A DNA stretch of 64,000 nucleotides from Microbacterium hydrocarbonoxydans (GCF_011752045.1 NZ_JAAKXW010000002.1:434001-498000); one strand, 5' to 3'; positions 46,192 to 54,357 are shown, numbered from the stretch's first letter. The notes: a model not told the origin generated them from the sequence alone. Numbers and translations: made by a program.

Positions 46192-46740
46192 TCACACCCG
46201 GCTCAGTGCCGCATCGAGCAGAGCGACCAGGGGCCGGGGCATCCGCTCGATCGGGATCGCGTCGATCACGTCGGCCGCGAACCGCGCCTTGCGTCCCGAC
46301 GCGGTGCCGGCGAACCGGTGCAGCTGATCCTCGACCGGCCGCCCGCGCTGCGCCGGCTGCTCCTGGAACACCCGGAACCGGGCGAGCTCTCCCCTGGCGG
46401 CCAGGGTCTCCACGACGAGATCGGCGCCGGCGGCCGCGATCGCCTCGTCCTCGAGGTCCCGCTCGCAGCCGAAGAAGCCGGCGTCCTCGATGCGATCGCC
46501 GGAACCGATCACGCAGAGGTCCTGAAGGACCCGCGCGACGTAGCCGCCCTCAGCCGCGTCGTACAGGCCGAGCACCCGCCGTCCGCCCTCGCGCAGGGCG
46601 CGCAGCCGCGTGCGGAGGTTGGTGATGCCGCCAAGGTCGACGAGCTCCAGGCCGTCGAGGGGCATCGCGAGACGGCGCGCGGCGGCCTCGAAGGCGAGGC
46701 GATCGCTCGCACCCTCGAACAGCACCACGGTGCGCGCCAT
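46192..46740 (-). CDS. Stand-alone TOPRIM-domain protein (OLD-nuclease-like)
   Basis: This 182-residue protein reads as a TOPRIM domain without an attached ATPase. It opens ARTVVLFEGASDRLAFEAAA (Glu9 of the EGxSD motif) and has the second acidic motif LGLYDAAEGG (Asp61, Glu64). In OLD and other overcoming-lysogenisation nucleases this domain is fused to an ABC ATPase; here no ATPase is beside it. It could be an RNA or DNA nuclease or a nucleotidyl enzyme. It is convergent with the Lrp gene (3 bp apart) and divergent from the MFS gene. Confidence 0.68.
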   Translation of the reverse strand: MARTVVLFEGASDRLAFEAAARRLAMPLDGLELVDLGGITNLRTRLRALREGGRRVLGLYDAAEGGYVARVLQDLCVIGSGDRIEDAGFFGCERDLEDEAIAAAGADLVVETLAARGELARFRVFQEQPAQRGRPVEDQLHRFAGTASGRKARFAADVIDAIPIERMPRPLVALLDAALSRV

Positions 46741-46815
46741 GGCTCCGACCCTATCGTCGGGGGCGGGACGGCGCGCCGTCACCGCCCGTTCACCGGGCAC
46801 CGCCAGACTTCGAAC

Positions 46816-48219
46816 ATGAGCGATGACGCCCCCACGCCGAGACCACAGGCGCCCGCCCGCGCGGGCACCGTCGGAGTGATCGGCCTCGACCTGCGCGGCG
46901 AGACCCCTGCCCCGAAGAAGCAGGTCTATTCGTGGGCGCTGTGGGACTGGGCGACGCAGCCGTTCAACACCGTCATCCTCACCTTCATCTTCACGGCCCT
47001 GTACCTGGTCGGCGACTCCTTCCTGCCCGCCGGAGTGGCCGCGCTCGACAAGGGCGACCCGGTCAAGGAGGCGGCGCTCGCGGAGCTCACCAGCGGCCTC
47101 GGGCTCGGTTCCACGATCGCGGCGTTCGCGATCCTCCTGCTCGCCCCGGTGCTCGGTCAGCGGGCGGATGCCGCCGGCAGGCAGAAGCTGTGGCTCGGCA
47201 TCGGCACCGGCGCCCTCGTGATGTGCATGCTCGGCCTGTGGTTCGTCGAGCCCGTGCCGAGCCTGTTCTGGCTCGGCGTCGCACTGATCTCGGCGGGCTC
47301 GGTGTTCGGCGAGATCGCGGCCGTGAACTCGAACGCCATGCTCATCGGCATCGCGAACCCGAAGACCGTCGGCCGCATCTCCGGCCTCGGCTGGGGATTC
47401 GGCTACCTCGGCGGAATCGTCGCCCTCGTCATCGTCGTCGTGCTCGACGCCGCCGACTGGTTCGGCATGTCCACCGAGAACGGCCTGCCGTTCCGGCTCA
47501 TCGCCGTCGGCTGCGCGGTGTGGGCCATCGTGTTCAGCATCCCGATCTTCCTCAATGTGCCCGAGCCGTCGCTGGGACGCCCCGACCGCAGGGTGGGCTT
47601 CTTCGCGTCGTACCGGCTGCTCGTGAAGGACGTCGCGGGGCTCTACCGTGACCCGCAGACGCGCCCGACCTTCTGGTTCCTGCTCGCCAGCGCCGTATTC
47701 CGCGACGGGCTGAGCGGCGTCTTCGCGTTCGGCGCGGTCATCGCCGCGACGGTGTTCGGCTTCGAGTTCCAGGAGCTGGTGATCTTCGGCATCGCCGCGA
47801 ACCTCATCGCCGGGGTCTCCACGATCATCGCCGGGTACTTCGACGACCGGTTCGGCCCGAAGCGCATCATCCTGCTTTCGCTGGGGGCGATGATCGTCGC
47901 CGGTCTCGCGGTGTTCCTCCTCGTGGACGCCGGAACCACCGTGTTCTGGATCGGCGGCCTCATCCTCTGCGCCTTCGTCGGCCCGGCGCAGGCGGCGGCC
48001 CGCTCGTTCCTCGCCAGGGTGACGCCGGCCGGACGGGAGGGCGAGATCTTCGGGCTCTACGCGACCACCGGCCGCGCGGCGAGCTGGATGGCCTCGGGCG
48101 CCTGGACGATCCTCATCGCGCTGACCTCGCAGACCGCCTTCGGCATCCTCGGCATCGTCGTCGTGCTGGTCGCCGGCTTCCTCCTCCTGCTGCCGGTGAA
48201 GGCGCATCGCGCGGCGTGA
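46816..48219 (+). CDS. MFS transporter, UMF1/YxiO-like
   Basis: This 467-residue membrane protein belongs to the UMF1-type MFS group, recognised by YSWALWDWATQPFNTVILTF near the N-terminus, LGLGSTIAAFAILLLAPVLG and LILCAFVGPAQAAARSFLAR. About 11-12 spans are predicted. The substrate is unknown. No Shine-Dalgarno sequence is seen before the ATG at 46816, so translation may be leaderless. Confidence 0.88.
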   Translation: MSDDAPTPRPQAPARAGTVGVIGLDLRGETPAPKKQVYSWALWDWATQPFNTVILTFIFTALYLVGDSFLPAGVAALDKGDPVKEAALAELTSGLGLGSTIAAFAILLLAPVLGQRADAAGRQKLWLGIGTGALVMCMLGLWFVEPVPSLFWLGVALISAGSVFGEIAAVNSNAMLIGIANPKTVGRISGLGWGFGYLGGIVALVIVVVLDAADWFGMSTENGLPFRLIAVGCAVWAIVFSIPIFLNVPEPSLGRPDRRVGFFASYRLLVKDVAGLYRDPQTRPTFWFLLASAVFRDGLSGVFAFGAVIAATVFGFEFQELVIFGIAANLIAGVSTIIAGYFDDRFGPKRIILLSLGAMIVAGLAVFLLVDAGTTVFWIGGLILCAFVGPAQAAARSFLARVTPAGREGEIFGLYATTGRAASWMASGAWTILIALTSQTAFGILGIVVVLVAGFLLLLPVKAHRAA

Positions 48220-48226
48220 CCGGGAG

Positions 48227-48232
48227 TAGTCT
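48227..48232 (+). promoter_or_regulatory. -10 box of a leaderless promoter
   Basis: TAGTCT ends 6 bases before the GTG start of the CDF gene and no ribosome binding site is present, which fits a leaderless transcript. Confidence 0.55.
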
Positions 48233-48238
48233 TCCCGC

Positions 48239-49159
48239 GTGACCGTCCTCATCGCGTTCCTCGCCAACGTCCTGGTCGCGGTGGCCAAGACGATCGCCGC
48301 GATCGTGACGTCCTCGGCGTCGATGGTCGCCGAGGCGGCGCATTCGTGGGCGGATGCCGGCAATGAGATCTTCCTGCTCATCGCCGACCGCCGCGGAGCC
48401 CGTGCGAAGGACGCACTGCATCCGCTCGGGTACGGACGGGCGGCCTTCGTGTGGTCGCTGATCGCGGCGTTCGGCATCTTCACGGCCGGGTCGATCGTGT
48501 CGATCATGCACGGCATCCAGGAGCTCGAGGAGCAGGGCCCGGTGGAGAGCCCGCTCGTCGCCTACCTCGTGCTGGGCGTCTCCTTCGTGCTCGAGGGCAT
48601 CTCCTTCACGCAGGCGATGGTGAAGTCGCGACGGCTGGCCCGGGAGCGCGGCACGTCGACGTGGGACTTCGTGCTCGACACCAGCGACACCACGCTGCGC
48701 GCCGTCTTCTTCGAGGATGCGGCGGCGCTGATCGGCCTCGCGATCGCAGGCGCAGCCATCGCCCTGCACCAGATCACCGGCGTCGCGGCGTGGGATGCCG
48801 TGGGCTCGATCCTGGTCGGCATCCTGCTCGGGGTCGTCGCGATCATCCTCATCAGGCGCAACGTCGCGTTCCTCGTCGGCACGAACGCCGCGCCGGACCT
48901 CCGCGCCCGCGCAGGGCGCGCGCTGCTCTCGTCGCCGCAGATCGAGCGCGTCACCTATCTGCACATCGAGTACGTGGGTCCGAACCGGCTGTTCATCGTC
49001 GCCGAGGTCGACCTCGCGGGCGACGCGCGCGAGCACGACGTCGCGCGGCGGCTGCGGGCGATCGAGCGGCAGATCGAGACGAACGCGGTCGTCGAGACCG
49101 TCGTGCTGTCGCTCTCCGTCGCCGACGAGCCCTCGCTCGAGTTCGGTGAGACGGCCTGA
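48239..49159 (+). CDS. Cation diffusion facilitator (CDF) metal exporter
   Basis: This 306-residue protein has about six spans and a cytoplasmic C-terminal domain. The metal site is suggested by EAAHSWADAGNE (with His and Asp) in span 2 and VFFEDAAALIGL in span 5. The C-terminal part from about residue 210 resembles a CDF dimer domain. The family exports Zn, Fe, Mn or Co. The start is a GTG used with a leaderless promoter. It is convergent with a His-rich MarR regulator gene whose end is 1 bp away. Confidence 0.9.
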   Translation: MTVLIAFLANVLVAVAKTIAAIVTSSASMVAEAAHSWADAGNEIFLLIADRRGARAKDALHPLGYGRAAFVWSLIAAFGIFTAGSIVSIMHGIQELEEQGPVESPLVAYLVLGVSFVLEGISFTQAMVKSRRLARERGTSTWDFVLDTSDTTLRAVFFEDAAALIGLAIAGAAIALHQITGVAAWDAVGSILVGILLGVVAIILIRRNVAFLVGTNAAPDLRARAGRALLSSPQIERVTYLHIEYVGPNRLFIVAEVDLAGDAREHDVARRLRAIERQIETNAVVETVVLSLSVADEPSLEFGETA

Positions 49160-49160
49160 C

Positions 49161-49718
49161 TCAGGAGTCCCAGTTGTCGGCGAGCTTGTTCAGCAGGCGT
49201 GCGAGCTCGGTGCGCTCCTCCTCTGTGAACGCGGCGAGCGCCCGCCCCAAGGCCTCTCGGCGCTCCCCCCGCATGCCGCGGGCGATCCGGCGGCCCTCGT
49301 CGGTGAGCGCGATGCGGGTGCGACGGGCATCGTCGGGGTCGGCCTCGCGGCGAACGAACCCGCGTTCGACGCCCTGCTGCACGAGCCGGGAGGCGCGCGG
49401 CTGATCGACGCCGATCGCGGCCCCCAGGTCGCTCACGCTGAGCGGGGCGGATGCCGCGGCGAGCGCCTCGAGCATCCGCATGCGCGCGGGTCCGCCGAAG
49501 CGCCCGGAGGGATCCCCCATCCACGGCGGACCAGGGAAGCCGCCGCGTCCGGGATGCGCGCCGTGACCGGGGTGCTCGAAGTGCTCGGCGTGGGGGCCGC
49601 CGTGCCACCCGTGGGGACCGCCGTGGCCGCGACCGCGCTCAGGGCCCGGCCGCCGGCCGCGCAGACGCGAGAGGGCACGGGCGATGGCGTCGGCGGGGTC
49701 GTTCTCTGCGGAGGTCAC
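49161..49718 (-). CDS. MarR-family regulator with His-rich N-terminal segment
   Basis: This 185-residue protein has a winged-helix MarR domain in its C-terminal half (SVSDLGAAIGVDQPRASRLVQQ with the wing near DDARRTRIALTDEG). Before it is a Gly/His segment of about 30 residues with eight histidines (HGGPHGWHGGPHAEHFEH). Histidine clusters suggest metal binding, but this is not proved. It is divergent from another His-rich winged-helix protein, and a dense operator array lies between them. Confidence 0.85.
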   Translation of the reverse strand: MTSAENDPADAIARALSRLRGRRPGPERGRGHGGPHGWHGGPHAEHFEHPGHGAHPGRGGFPGPPWMGDPSGRFGGPARMRMLEALAAASAPLSVSDLGAAIGVDQPRASRLVQQGVERGFVRREADPDDARRTRIALTDEGRRIARGMRGERREALGRALAAFTEEERTELARLLNKLADNWDS

Positions 49719-49729
49719 CAGACGATTTT

Positions 49730-49807
49730 ACATGTGACTTGACATGCATCACGACTGCATGTCACCATACATATACATGCATTGTGACAAGCACATGCAC
49801 ATTGACA
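49730..49807. promoter_or_regulatory. Operator array of ACATGCA elements
   Basis: TGACATGCA (49740-49748) and TGCATGTCA (49756-49764) form a perfect inverted repeat. Direct copies ACATGCAttgtGACA (49775-49789) and ACATGCAcattGACA (49793-49807) follow, and an ACATGTGA lies at 49730. A TATACA suitable as a -10 box lies within at 49772-49777. The two divergent regulator genes probably share this region. Confidence 0.72.
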
Positions 49808-49823
49808 TCCAAAGGACTTCACC

Positions 49824-50579
49824 ATGAACACCTCAGAACCGCAGAACACCCCGCGCCCCTTCGGCTACTGGCTCACGGCCGTCGACCGCCTGATGGCGGC
49901 CGAGTTCGCCCGGGCCTTCGAGGCCGAGGGCGCGAGCCGTCGCGACTGGCGGCTGCTCAACGTCGTCGACGGAACCGCTCCCGCCCGCCGGCCGCTGCAC
50001 GCCCGCAAGCTCGAGGGCCTCATCGCCCGCGGCTGGGTCACGCAGGAGGGCACCGGCTGGGCGCTCACCGACGAGGGCCGCGCCGCCAAGGAGCGTCTCG
50101 GCGCCCTGGTCGACGGCATCCGCGCCACCGTGGCGGATGCCGTCAGCCCGGAGGCCTTCGCCACCACCCTCGCCTCGCTCGAGAAGATGGCCGTCGCCCT
50201 CGGCTGGGACGAGAGCACGCCGCTCCCCCGCCGACGCGGACGCCAGGGCAGCCCCCGAGGGTTCGGGCGCGGCCGGCCGTTCCCGTTCGGCCGCGGATTC
50301 GGGCCGGGCTTCGGACCCGCCGTCGCACGGCACCTCGGCTTCGGTCCCCACGCCGGGCACCACGGTCACGGCGGTCACGCCGGACTCGGTCACGGCGGTC
50401 ACGGCGGTCACGGTCACGGTGACGGCTGCGAGCACGAGCGCCGCCACGGCCACGGCCACGGCCACGGCCACGGCCACCCGCATCACGGCCGCCACGGCGA
50501 CCACGGTGCGGAGCGCACCGCACAGCACGCCTACGAGCGCGGCTTCGACGCCGGCTACGCCCGCGGCCGCGACGCCTGA
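49824..50579 (+). CDS. Winged-helix regulator with extremely His-rich C-terminus
   Basis: This 251-residue protein has a MarR-like winged helix in residues 15-120 (FGYWLTAVDRLMAAEFARAF, then ALTDEGRAAKERLGALVDG). A Gly/Arg/Phe/Pro-rich stretch follows, and then about 20 histidines within 54 residues near residues 172-228. The tail could bind transition metals. The coding DNA for the tail includes a hexanucleotide repeat, so its length may vary. AAAGGACTTCACC precedes the ATG. A short C-terminal segment (AYERGFDAGYARGR) follows the His cluster. Confidence 0.82.
   Translation: MNTSEPQNTPRPFGYWLTAVDRLMAAEFARAFEAEGASRRDWRLLNVVDGTAPARRPLHARKLEGLIARGWVTQEGTGWALTDEGRAAKERLGALVDGIRATVADAVSPEAFATTLASLEKMAVALGWDESTPLPRRRGRQGSPRGFGRGRPFPFGRGFGPGFGPAVARHLGFGPHAGHHGHGGHAGLGHGGHGGHGHGDGCEHERRHGHGHGHGHGHPHHGRHGDHGAERTAQHAYERGFDAGYARGRDA
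50443..50477 (+). repeat. Hexanucleotide repeat encoding His/Gly
   Basis: GCCACG is repeated about six times in tandem within the His-rich coding sequence. Replication slippage by whole units would lengthen or shorten the histidine tail without changing the frame. Confidence 0.85.
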
Positions 50580-50589
50580 TCGCCCCCAT

Positions 50590-50668
50590 CCGGGTCGCTG
50601 AGCGACGACCGCGGGCGACCGAGCGCCGCACCGAGCGAGCGCGGCGAGTCGAAGTGACGAAACGCCCC
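50590..50668. repeat. GAGCGAGCG-type intergenic repeat
   Basis: This stretch contains GGTCGCTGAGCGA, then CACCGAGCGAGCGCGGCGAG and TGACGAAACG. The same words (GAGCGAGCG, GCGAG, ACGAAACG) occur inverted within the 5' end of cysN at 26894-26925. It looks like a family of short intergenic repeats, but only two copies are visible in the window. Confidence 0.5.
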
Positions 50669-50689
50669 TTCCCGAGCGGGAGGGGCGTT
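50661..50689. terminator. Bidirectional terminator hairpin
   Basis: AACGCCCCTTCCCG and CGGGAGGGGCGTT pair over 13 bp with one bulged T. It is between convergent genes (His-rich regulator ending 50579 and TetR ending 50703). Confidence 0.72.
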
Positions 50690-50702
50690 CTCGCGCCTGC
50701 GG

Positions 50703-51350
50703 CTAGAGGTCGAGCAGCGCGAGCGCCTCGGCGCCCACGCCGGCCGACGCGAGCCGAGCCCGCATCGCCGCCGCGGCGAGGGCGTACGGCCGGGCGTCCT
50801 GCATCATCAGCGAACGGGAGTTCGCCTGTTCGTTGAGCGCGATGAGCTCGAAGGCGAGCACCTCCGGATCGTCGGTCCGCAGCTCCCCGGCCGCGACGGC
50901 ATGACCGATCTGCGCCTCGACGTAGCCGTACCACGCGGCGAGCCCCTCGCGCACGGCGTCGTTCACGGGGCCCGGCTTGGAATCCACGTCCGCGGCGGTC
51001 GCGGCGAAGAAGCATCCGCCGGTGAACACGCGGTCGCGCGAGTAGACGAGCGCGTTCCGCATCAGCAGCACGAGCCGCCGGGCGCCGCGAGGCTCGGTCC
51101 TCGCCGCCTCGACGATCTGCTGCACGAAGATCTCCCGCGCCGCCGCGATCGTCGCCAGCTGCAGCCCCTCCTTGCTGCGGAAGAGCGTGGCGATGCTGCT
51201 CTTGCTGTAGCCGGAGGTCTCGGCCAGCCGCCCGATCGTGAGCCCGTCGAGCCCCTCCACTGAGGCGAGGTCGGTGGCGCTGGCGAGCACGACGCGGCGG
51301 GAGGCGTCGCCGCGCGCCCGCCGCCCGTCCACGATCACCGGATCCGACAT
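50703..51350 (-). CDS. TetR family transcriptional regulator
   Basis: This 215-residue regulator has a TetR HTH (LTIGRLAETSGYSKSSIATLF) and a helical C-terminal domain. A stretch with LRTDDPEVLAFELIALNEQA is near residue 160. It is divergent from an alpha/beta hydrolase gene, and a tandem palindromic repeat lies in the whole space between them. It most likely represses the hydrolase and itself. Confidence 0.9.
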   Translation of the reverse strand: MSDPVIVDGRRARGDASRRVVLASATDLASVEGLDGLTIGRLAETSGYSKSSIATLFRSKEGLQLATIAAAREIFVQQIVEAARTEPRGARRLVLLMRNALVYSRDRVFTGGCFFAATAADVDSKPGPVNDAVREGLAAWYGYVEAQIGHAVAAGELRTDDPEVLAFELIALNEQANSRSLMMQDARPYALAAAAMRARLASAGVGAEALALLDL

Positions 51351-51358
51351 CTCCCTAG

Positions 51359-51404
51359 TATACGTACGATCGTTCGGATACTATACGTACGATCGTACGC
51401 ATAC
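51359..51404. promoter_or_regulatory. Tandem 23-bp palindromic operator
   Basis: Two copies of 23 bp (51359-51381 and 51382-51404) lie head to tail and differ at only two positions. The second copy contains CGTACGATCGTACG, a perfect palindrome. Each begins TATACGTACG. They lie between the divergent TetR and hydrolase genes, so this is very probably a double operator with promoter boxes inside. Confidence 0.8.
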
Positions 51405-51423
51405 AACGCCGACAGGAGCCGCC

Positions 51424-52308
51424 ATGACATCCGCCCCCGCCCTCATCGCACGCGGCATCCGCGTCGCCTCCGCCGTCTCTCCCGCGCTGGGCGGGGCGCT
51501 CGCGGATCGCGCGTTCTTCAGCACGGCCCCTCGCATGCGGGTGCACGAGCGCGATGAGGCCACGCACGACGCGGCGACCCGCTCCCGGCTGCGCATCGGC
51601 CCGGCAGAGGTCGCGACCTACGCCTGGGGTCGCGGACCGCGCACCGTCCTCCTCCTGCACGGCTGGCGCGGTCGCGCCTCGCAGTTCGCCCCGCTCGTGC
51701 GCGAGCTCGTCGCCGAGGGCCTCACGGTGGTCTCCTTCGACGCCCCGGCGCACGGCTCCTCCGGCGGCCGCCGAACCGACATCCGCGACTGGGTCGCCGC
51801 CGCCGAGGCGCTGAGCCAGGAGCACGGCCGGTTCGACGCGCTCATCGGCCACTCGTTCGGCGGGCTCGCCGCCCTCGCCGCCGCCCGCAGCGCGGTTCCC
51901 GTCCCGACCGTGGTCACGATCGCGGGGGCCGGAACGCCTGCGGCCTTCGTCGGCGAGTTCGCGCGCGAGTTCCGGCTGAGCGCTCCGGCGCGGGCGCAGA
52001 TGGAGCGGCGCTTCCTCGGTCACTTCGGCCTCGCCGAGCGCGACTTCCTCGCCCGCTACGATGCGGTGCGGCATCCGCTGCCGGATGACACGCGCCTGCT
52101 CGTCGTCCACGACCGCGCAGACCGCCGGATGCCCGACGCCGACGCCCTGCGGCTGCACGCCGCGCACGAGGGGCGGTCACGACTGCTGCGCACCGAGGGG
52201 TTCGGGCACTCGCGGATCCTGCACGCGGATGCCGTGCTCGACGCGGTGGTCGCGGAGCTCCAGGACGCGCCGCGCCCTGTCGGCTCGGCTCAGCAGGGCG
52301 GCGCGTAG
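51424..52308 (+). CDS. Alpha/beta hydrolase
   Basis: This 294-residue protein has the hydrolase fold with HGWRGRASQFAPLV near the oxyanion hole, the nucleophile elbow IGHSFGGLAALA, Asp near LLVVHDRADRRMP and a final GHSRILH. CAGGAGCCGCC precedes the ATG at 51424. Regulation by the divergent TetR-type regulator through the tandem palindrome is likely. The substrate is not evident. Confidence 0.85.
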   Translation: MTSAPALIARGIRVASAVSPALGGALADRAFFSTAPRMRVHERDEATHDAATRSRLRIGPAEVATYAWGRGPRTVLLLHGWRGRASQFAPLVRELVAEGLTVVSFDAPAHGSSGGRRTDIRDWVAAAEALSQEHGRFDALIGHSFGGLAALAAARSAVPVPTVVTIAGAGTPAAFVGEFAREFRLSAPARAQMERRFLGHFGLAERDFLARYDAVRHPLPDDTRLLVVHDRADRRMPDADALRLHAAHEGRSRLLRTEGFGHSRILHADAVLDAVVAELQDAPRPVGSAQQGGA

Positions 52309-52340
52309 AAGCCGGGCAGCGGGCGACGCCGGCATCCGTC

Positions 52341-52946
52341 TCATCCGCCGTGCGCGCCCACGTCGGTGACTCCGACGTCGGTGCGGTGGAAGTTCTGGAA
52401 CGACCGGGATGCCGTCGGCCCGCGCTGCCCCTGGTAGCGGTTGCCGTAGGGACCCGAGCCGTACGGGTTCTCGGCCGGCGAGGTGAGGCGGAAGAAGCAG
52501 AGCTGGCCGATCTTCATGCCCGGCCACAGCTTGATCGGCAGCGTCGCGACGTTCGCGAGCTCGAGAGTGACGTGCCCTGTGAAGCCGGGGTCGATGAAGC
52601 CGGCGGTGGAGTGCGTGATGAGGCCGAGGCGGCCGAGCGAGGACTTGCCCTCGAGGCGTGCGGCGATGTCATCGGAGAGCGTGACCTGCTCGAAGGTCGC
52701 CCCCAGGGCGAACTCTCCGGGGTGCAGGATGAACGGCTCGTCGGGGTCGACCTCGATGAGGCGCGTCAGCTCCGGCTGGTCCTCCGACGGGTCGATGAAC
52801 GGGTACTTGTGGTTGTCGAACAGGCGGAAGTACCGGTCGAGGCGCACGTCGATGCTGGACGGCTGGATCATCTCGGGTTCGTGCGGCGTCAGGCCGATGC
52901 GGCCGGATGCCAGTTCTGCTCTGATGTCGCGATCACTGAGAAGCAC
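52341..52946 (-). CDS. dcd: dCTP deaminase
   Basis: This 201-residue enzyme converts dCTP to dUTP or directly to dUMP, supplying dTMP synthesis. The sequence opens [16 protein letters not shown], with [37 protein letters not shown] and [18 protein letters not shown], all typical of Dcd. The GTG at 52946 matches the usual family start; the open frame also allows a start 11 codons earlier. A TACGCT 6 bases before the GTG suggests a leaderless transcript. Confidence 0.95.
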   Translation of the reverse strand: MLLSDRDIRAELASGRIGLTPHEPEMIQPSSIDVRLDRYFRLFDNHKYPFIDPSEDQPELTRLIEVDPDEPFILHPGEFALGATFEQVTLSDDIAARLEGKSSLGRLGLITHSTAGFIDPGFTGHVTLELANVATLPIKLWPGMKIGQLCFFRLTSPAENPYGSGPYGNRYQGQRGPTASRSFQNFHRTDVGVTDVGAHGG

Positions 52947-53118
52947 GGCACCAGCGTAGTCGCGATGACCCGCCGTCACCGTTCTGTTGCCGCGCTCGCG
53001 GGCTGTGGCCGAACGCTGGCATCGGCGTTGCCCGCCTGTGGCCGGGCCGTTGTGCGGCGCTCAATAGCGTCATGGACAGAGCTTTTCCCCCAGGACGACC
53101 CCCACAGAACGGATCCCC

Positions 53119-53691
53119 ATGTACGCCACCACCGAGACCGCCGCCGTCGCAGAGAAGCCGGCCCGGTCGCGCAAGCGCATCCTCCTGCCCCTCGCCGGTC
53201 TCGCCGTGGCCGCGGCCATCGCGGTCGGCTCCGGCGCCGACTTCGTCTCGAACTCGGTCAACGCCGCGAACGCGTACAGCACCGGCACGCTCGAGCAGAC
53301 GAACTCGAAGTCGGGCAGCGCGATCTTCGATCTGTCGAACCTCAAGCCCGGCGACACCGTCAACGGCAAGGTCACCATCAAGAACTCCGGCACGCTGGCC
53401 GCGGACTTCACGCTCACCGAGGACGCCGTGAACGGCTTCGCGACGAAGTCGAACCTCACCCTCGTCGTCACGCAGACCGGCGTGAGCACCCCGGTCTGGT
53501 CGGGCACGTTCGGCGCCCTCACGACCAGCGGTCCGCTGAGCCTCGGCACCTTCACCGCCGGCGAGGCGCGCGAGTACACCTTCAGCGTCACGCTCGCGCA
53601 GTCGGCGACCAACGCCGAGCAGGGCAAGACCGCGACCGCGAGCTACTCGTGGAACTCCACGCAGACCGCCGCGACGACCACCGAGCAGTGA
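53119..53691 (+). CDS. TasA/CalY-like SipW-dependent secreted protein
   Basis: This 190-residue protein has a long N-region (about 22 residues, basic at RSRKR), a hydrophobic core ILLPLAGLAVAAAIAVGSGA, and a mature part with DLSNLKPGDTVNGKVTIKNS, the beta-sandwich TasA-like pattern. It is followed by a SipW-type signal peptidase gene, as for B. subtilis TasA. TasA-like proteins form extracellular fibres or biofilm matrix; here that is inferred. A strong hairpin follows the stop. Confidence 0.75.
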   Translation: MYATTETAAVAEKPARSRKRILLPLAGLAVAAAIAVGSGADFVSNSVNAANAYSTGTLEQTNSKSGSAIFDLSNLKPGDTVNGKVTIKNSGTLAADFTLTEDAVNGFATKSNLTLVVTQTGVSTPVWSGTFGALTTSGPLSLGTFTAGEAREYTFSVTLAQSATNAEQGKTATASYSWNSTQTAATTTEQ

Positions 53692-53696
53692 TCTGA

Positions 53697-53721
53697 CCCG
53701 GCCGGGGACGCCCCGGCCGGG
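53697..53721 (+). terminator. Hairpin between the TasA-like gene and sipW
   Basis: CCCGGCCGGGG and CCCCGGCCGGG form perfect 11-bp arms with an ACG loop. It lies 6 bp after the structural gene and 40 bp before sipW, so it may act as a partial terminator that lowers peptidase expression. Confidence 0.7.
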
Positions 53722-53763
53722 CATGAGCTCTCGTCAGAGGGGGCGAGAGAGAAGGAGACGAGC

Positions 53764-54357
53764 ATGAGCGCGACGAAGACGGCACGCACGATCGGCGGTA
53801 CCCTGGCCACGATCGCTGCGGTCATCATCACAGGGGTCGCCGCGCTCATGCTCGTCCCCGGGGTGCTCGGCCTCGACCGCTACGTGATCACCGGCGGCTC
53901 GATGTCGGGCACCTTCGAGCGGGGCGCGCTCGTCTTCGAGAAGCAGGTGGCGGTGGAGGACCTCCGCGTGGGCGACGTCATCACCTACCTGCCGCCCGAG
54001 GGCTCCGGCGTCACCGAGCTCGTCACCCACCGCATCACCTCGATCACCGAGCCCGCAGAGGCCGGCGGCCCCCGCGTTCTCAAGACGCAGGGCGATGCCA
54101 ATGCCAGCGAAGACCCGTGGGACTTCACGCTCGCCGGCGCCGTGCAGCCGCGCGTCGAGGGCTGGATCCCGGAGGCCGGCTGGGTGTTCATCGCCCTGTC
54201 GGATCCGATCGTGCGGATGCTGGCGATCGGCGTGCCCGCCGCGGTCATCGCGCTGCTCTTCCTGCGCGACCTCCTCCGCGAGACCCGGCGGCCCCGCGTC
54301 GCCCGGGCAGCCGCAGCCGCCGCCGAGGCGCCGGCGACCGCACAGGTGACGACGTGA
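53764..54357 (+). CDS. sipW: Signal peptidase I, SipW (ER-type)
   Basis: This 197-residue membrane protease has an N-terminal anchor and the catalytic Ser46 in GGSMSGTFERGALVF. His89 in LVTHRI replaces the Lys of ordinary bacterial signal peptidases, and TQGDAN is present. This Ser/His form marks the SipW/ER type. A second span lies near the C-terminus (MLAIGVPAAVIALLFL). It is expected to process the TasA-like protein and perhaps the Ig-like protein. Confidence 0.9.
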   Translation: MSATKTARTIGGTLATIAAVIITGVAALMLVPGVLGLDRYVITGGSMSGTFERGALVFEKQVAVEDLRVGDVITYLPPEGSGVTELVTHRITSITEPAEAGGPRVLKTQGDANASEDPWDFTLAGAVQPRVEGWIPEAGWVFIALSDPIVRMLAIGVPAAVIALLFLRDLLRETRRPRVARAAAAAAEAPATAQVTT

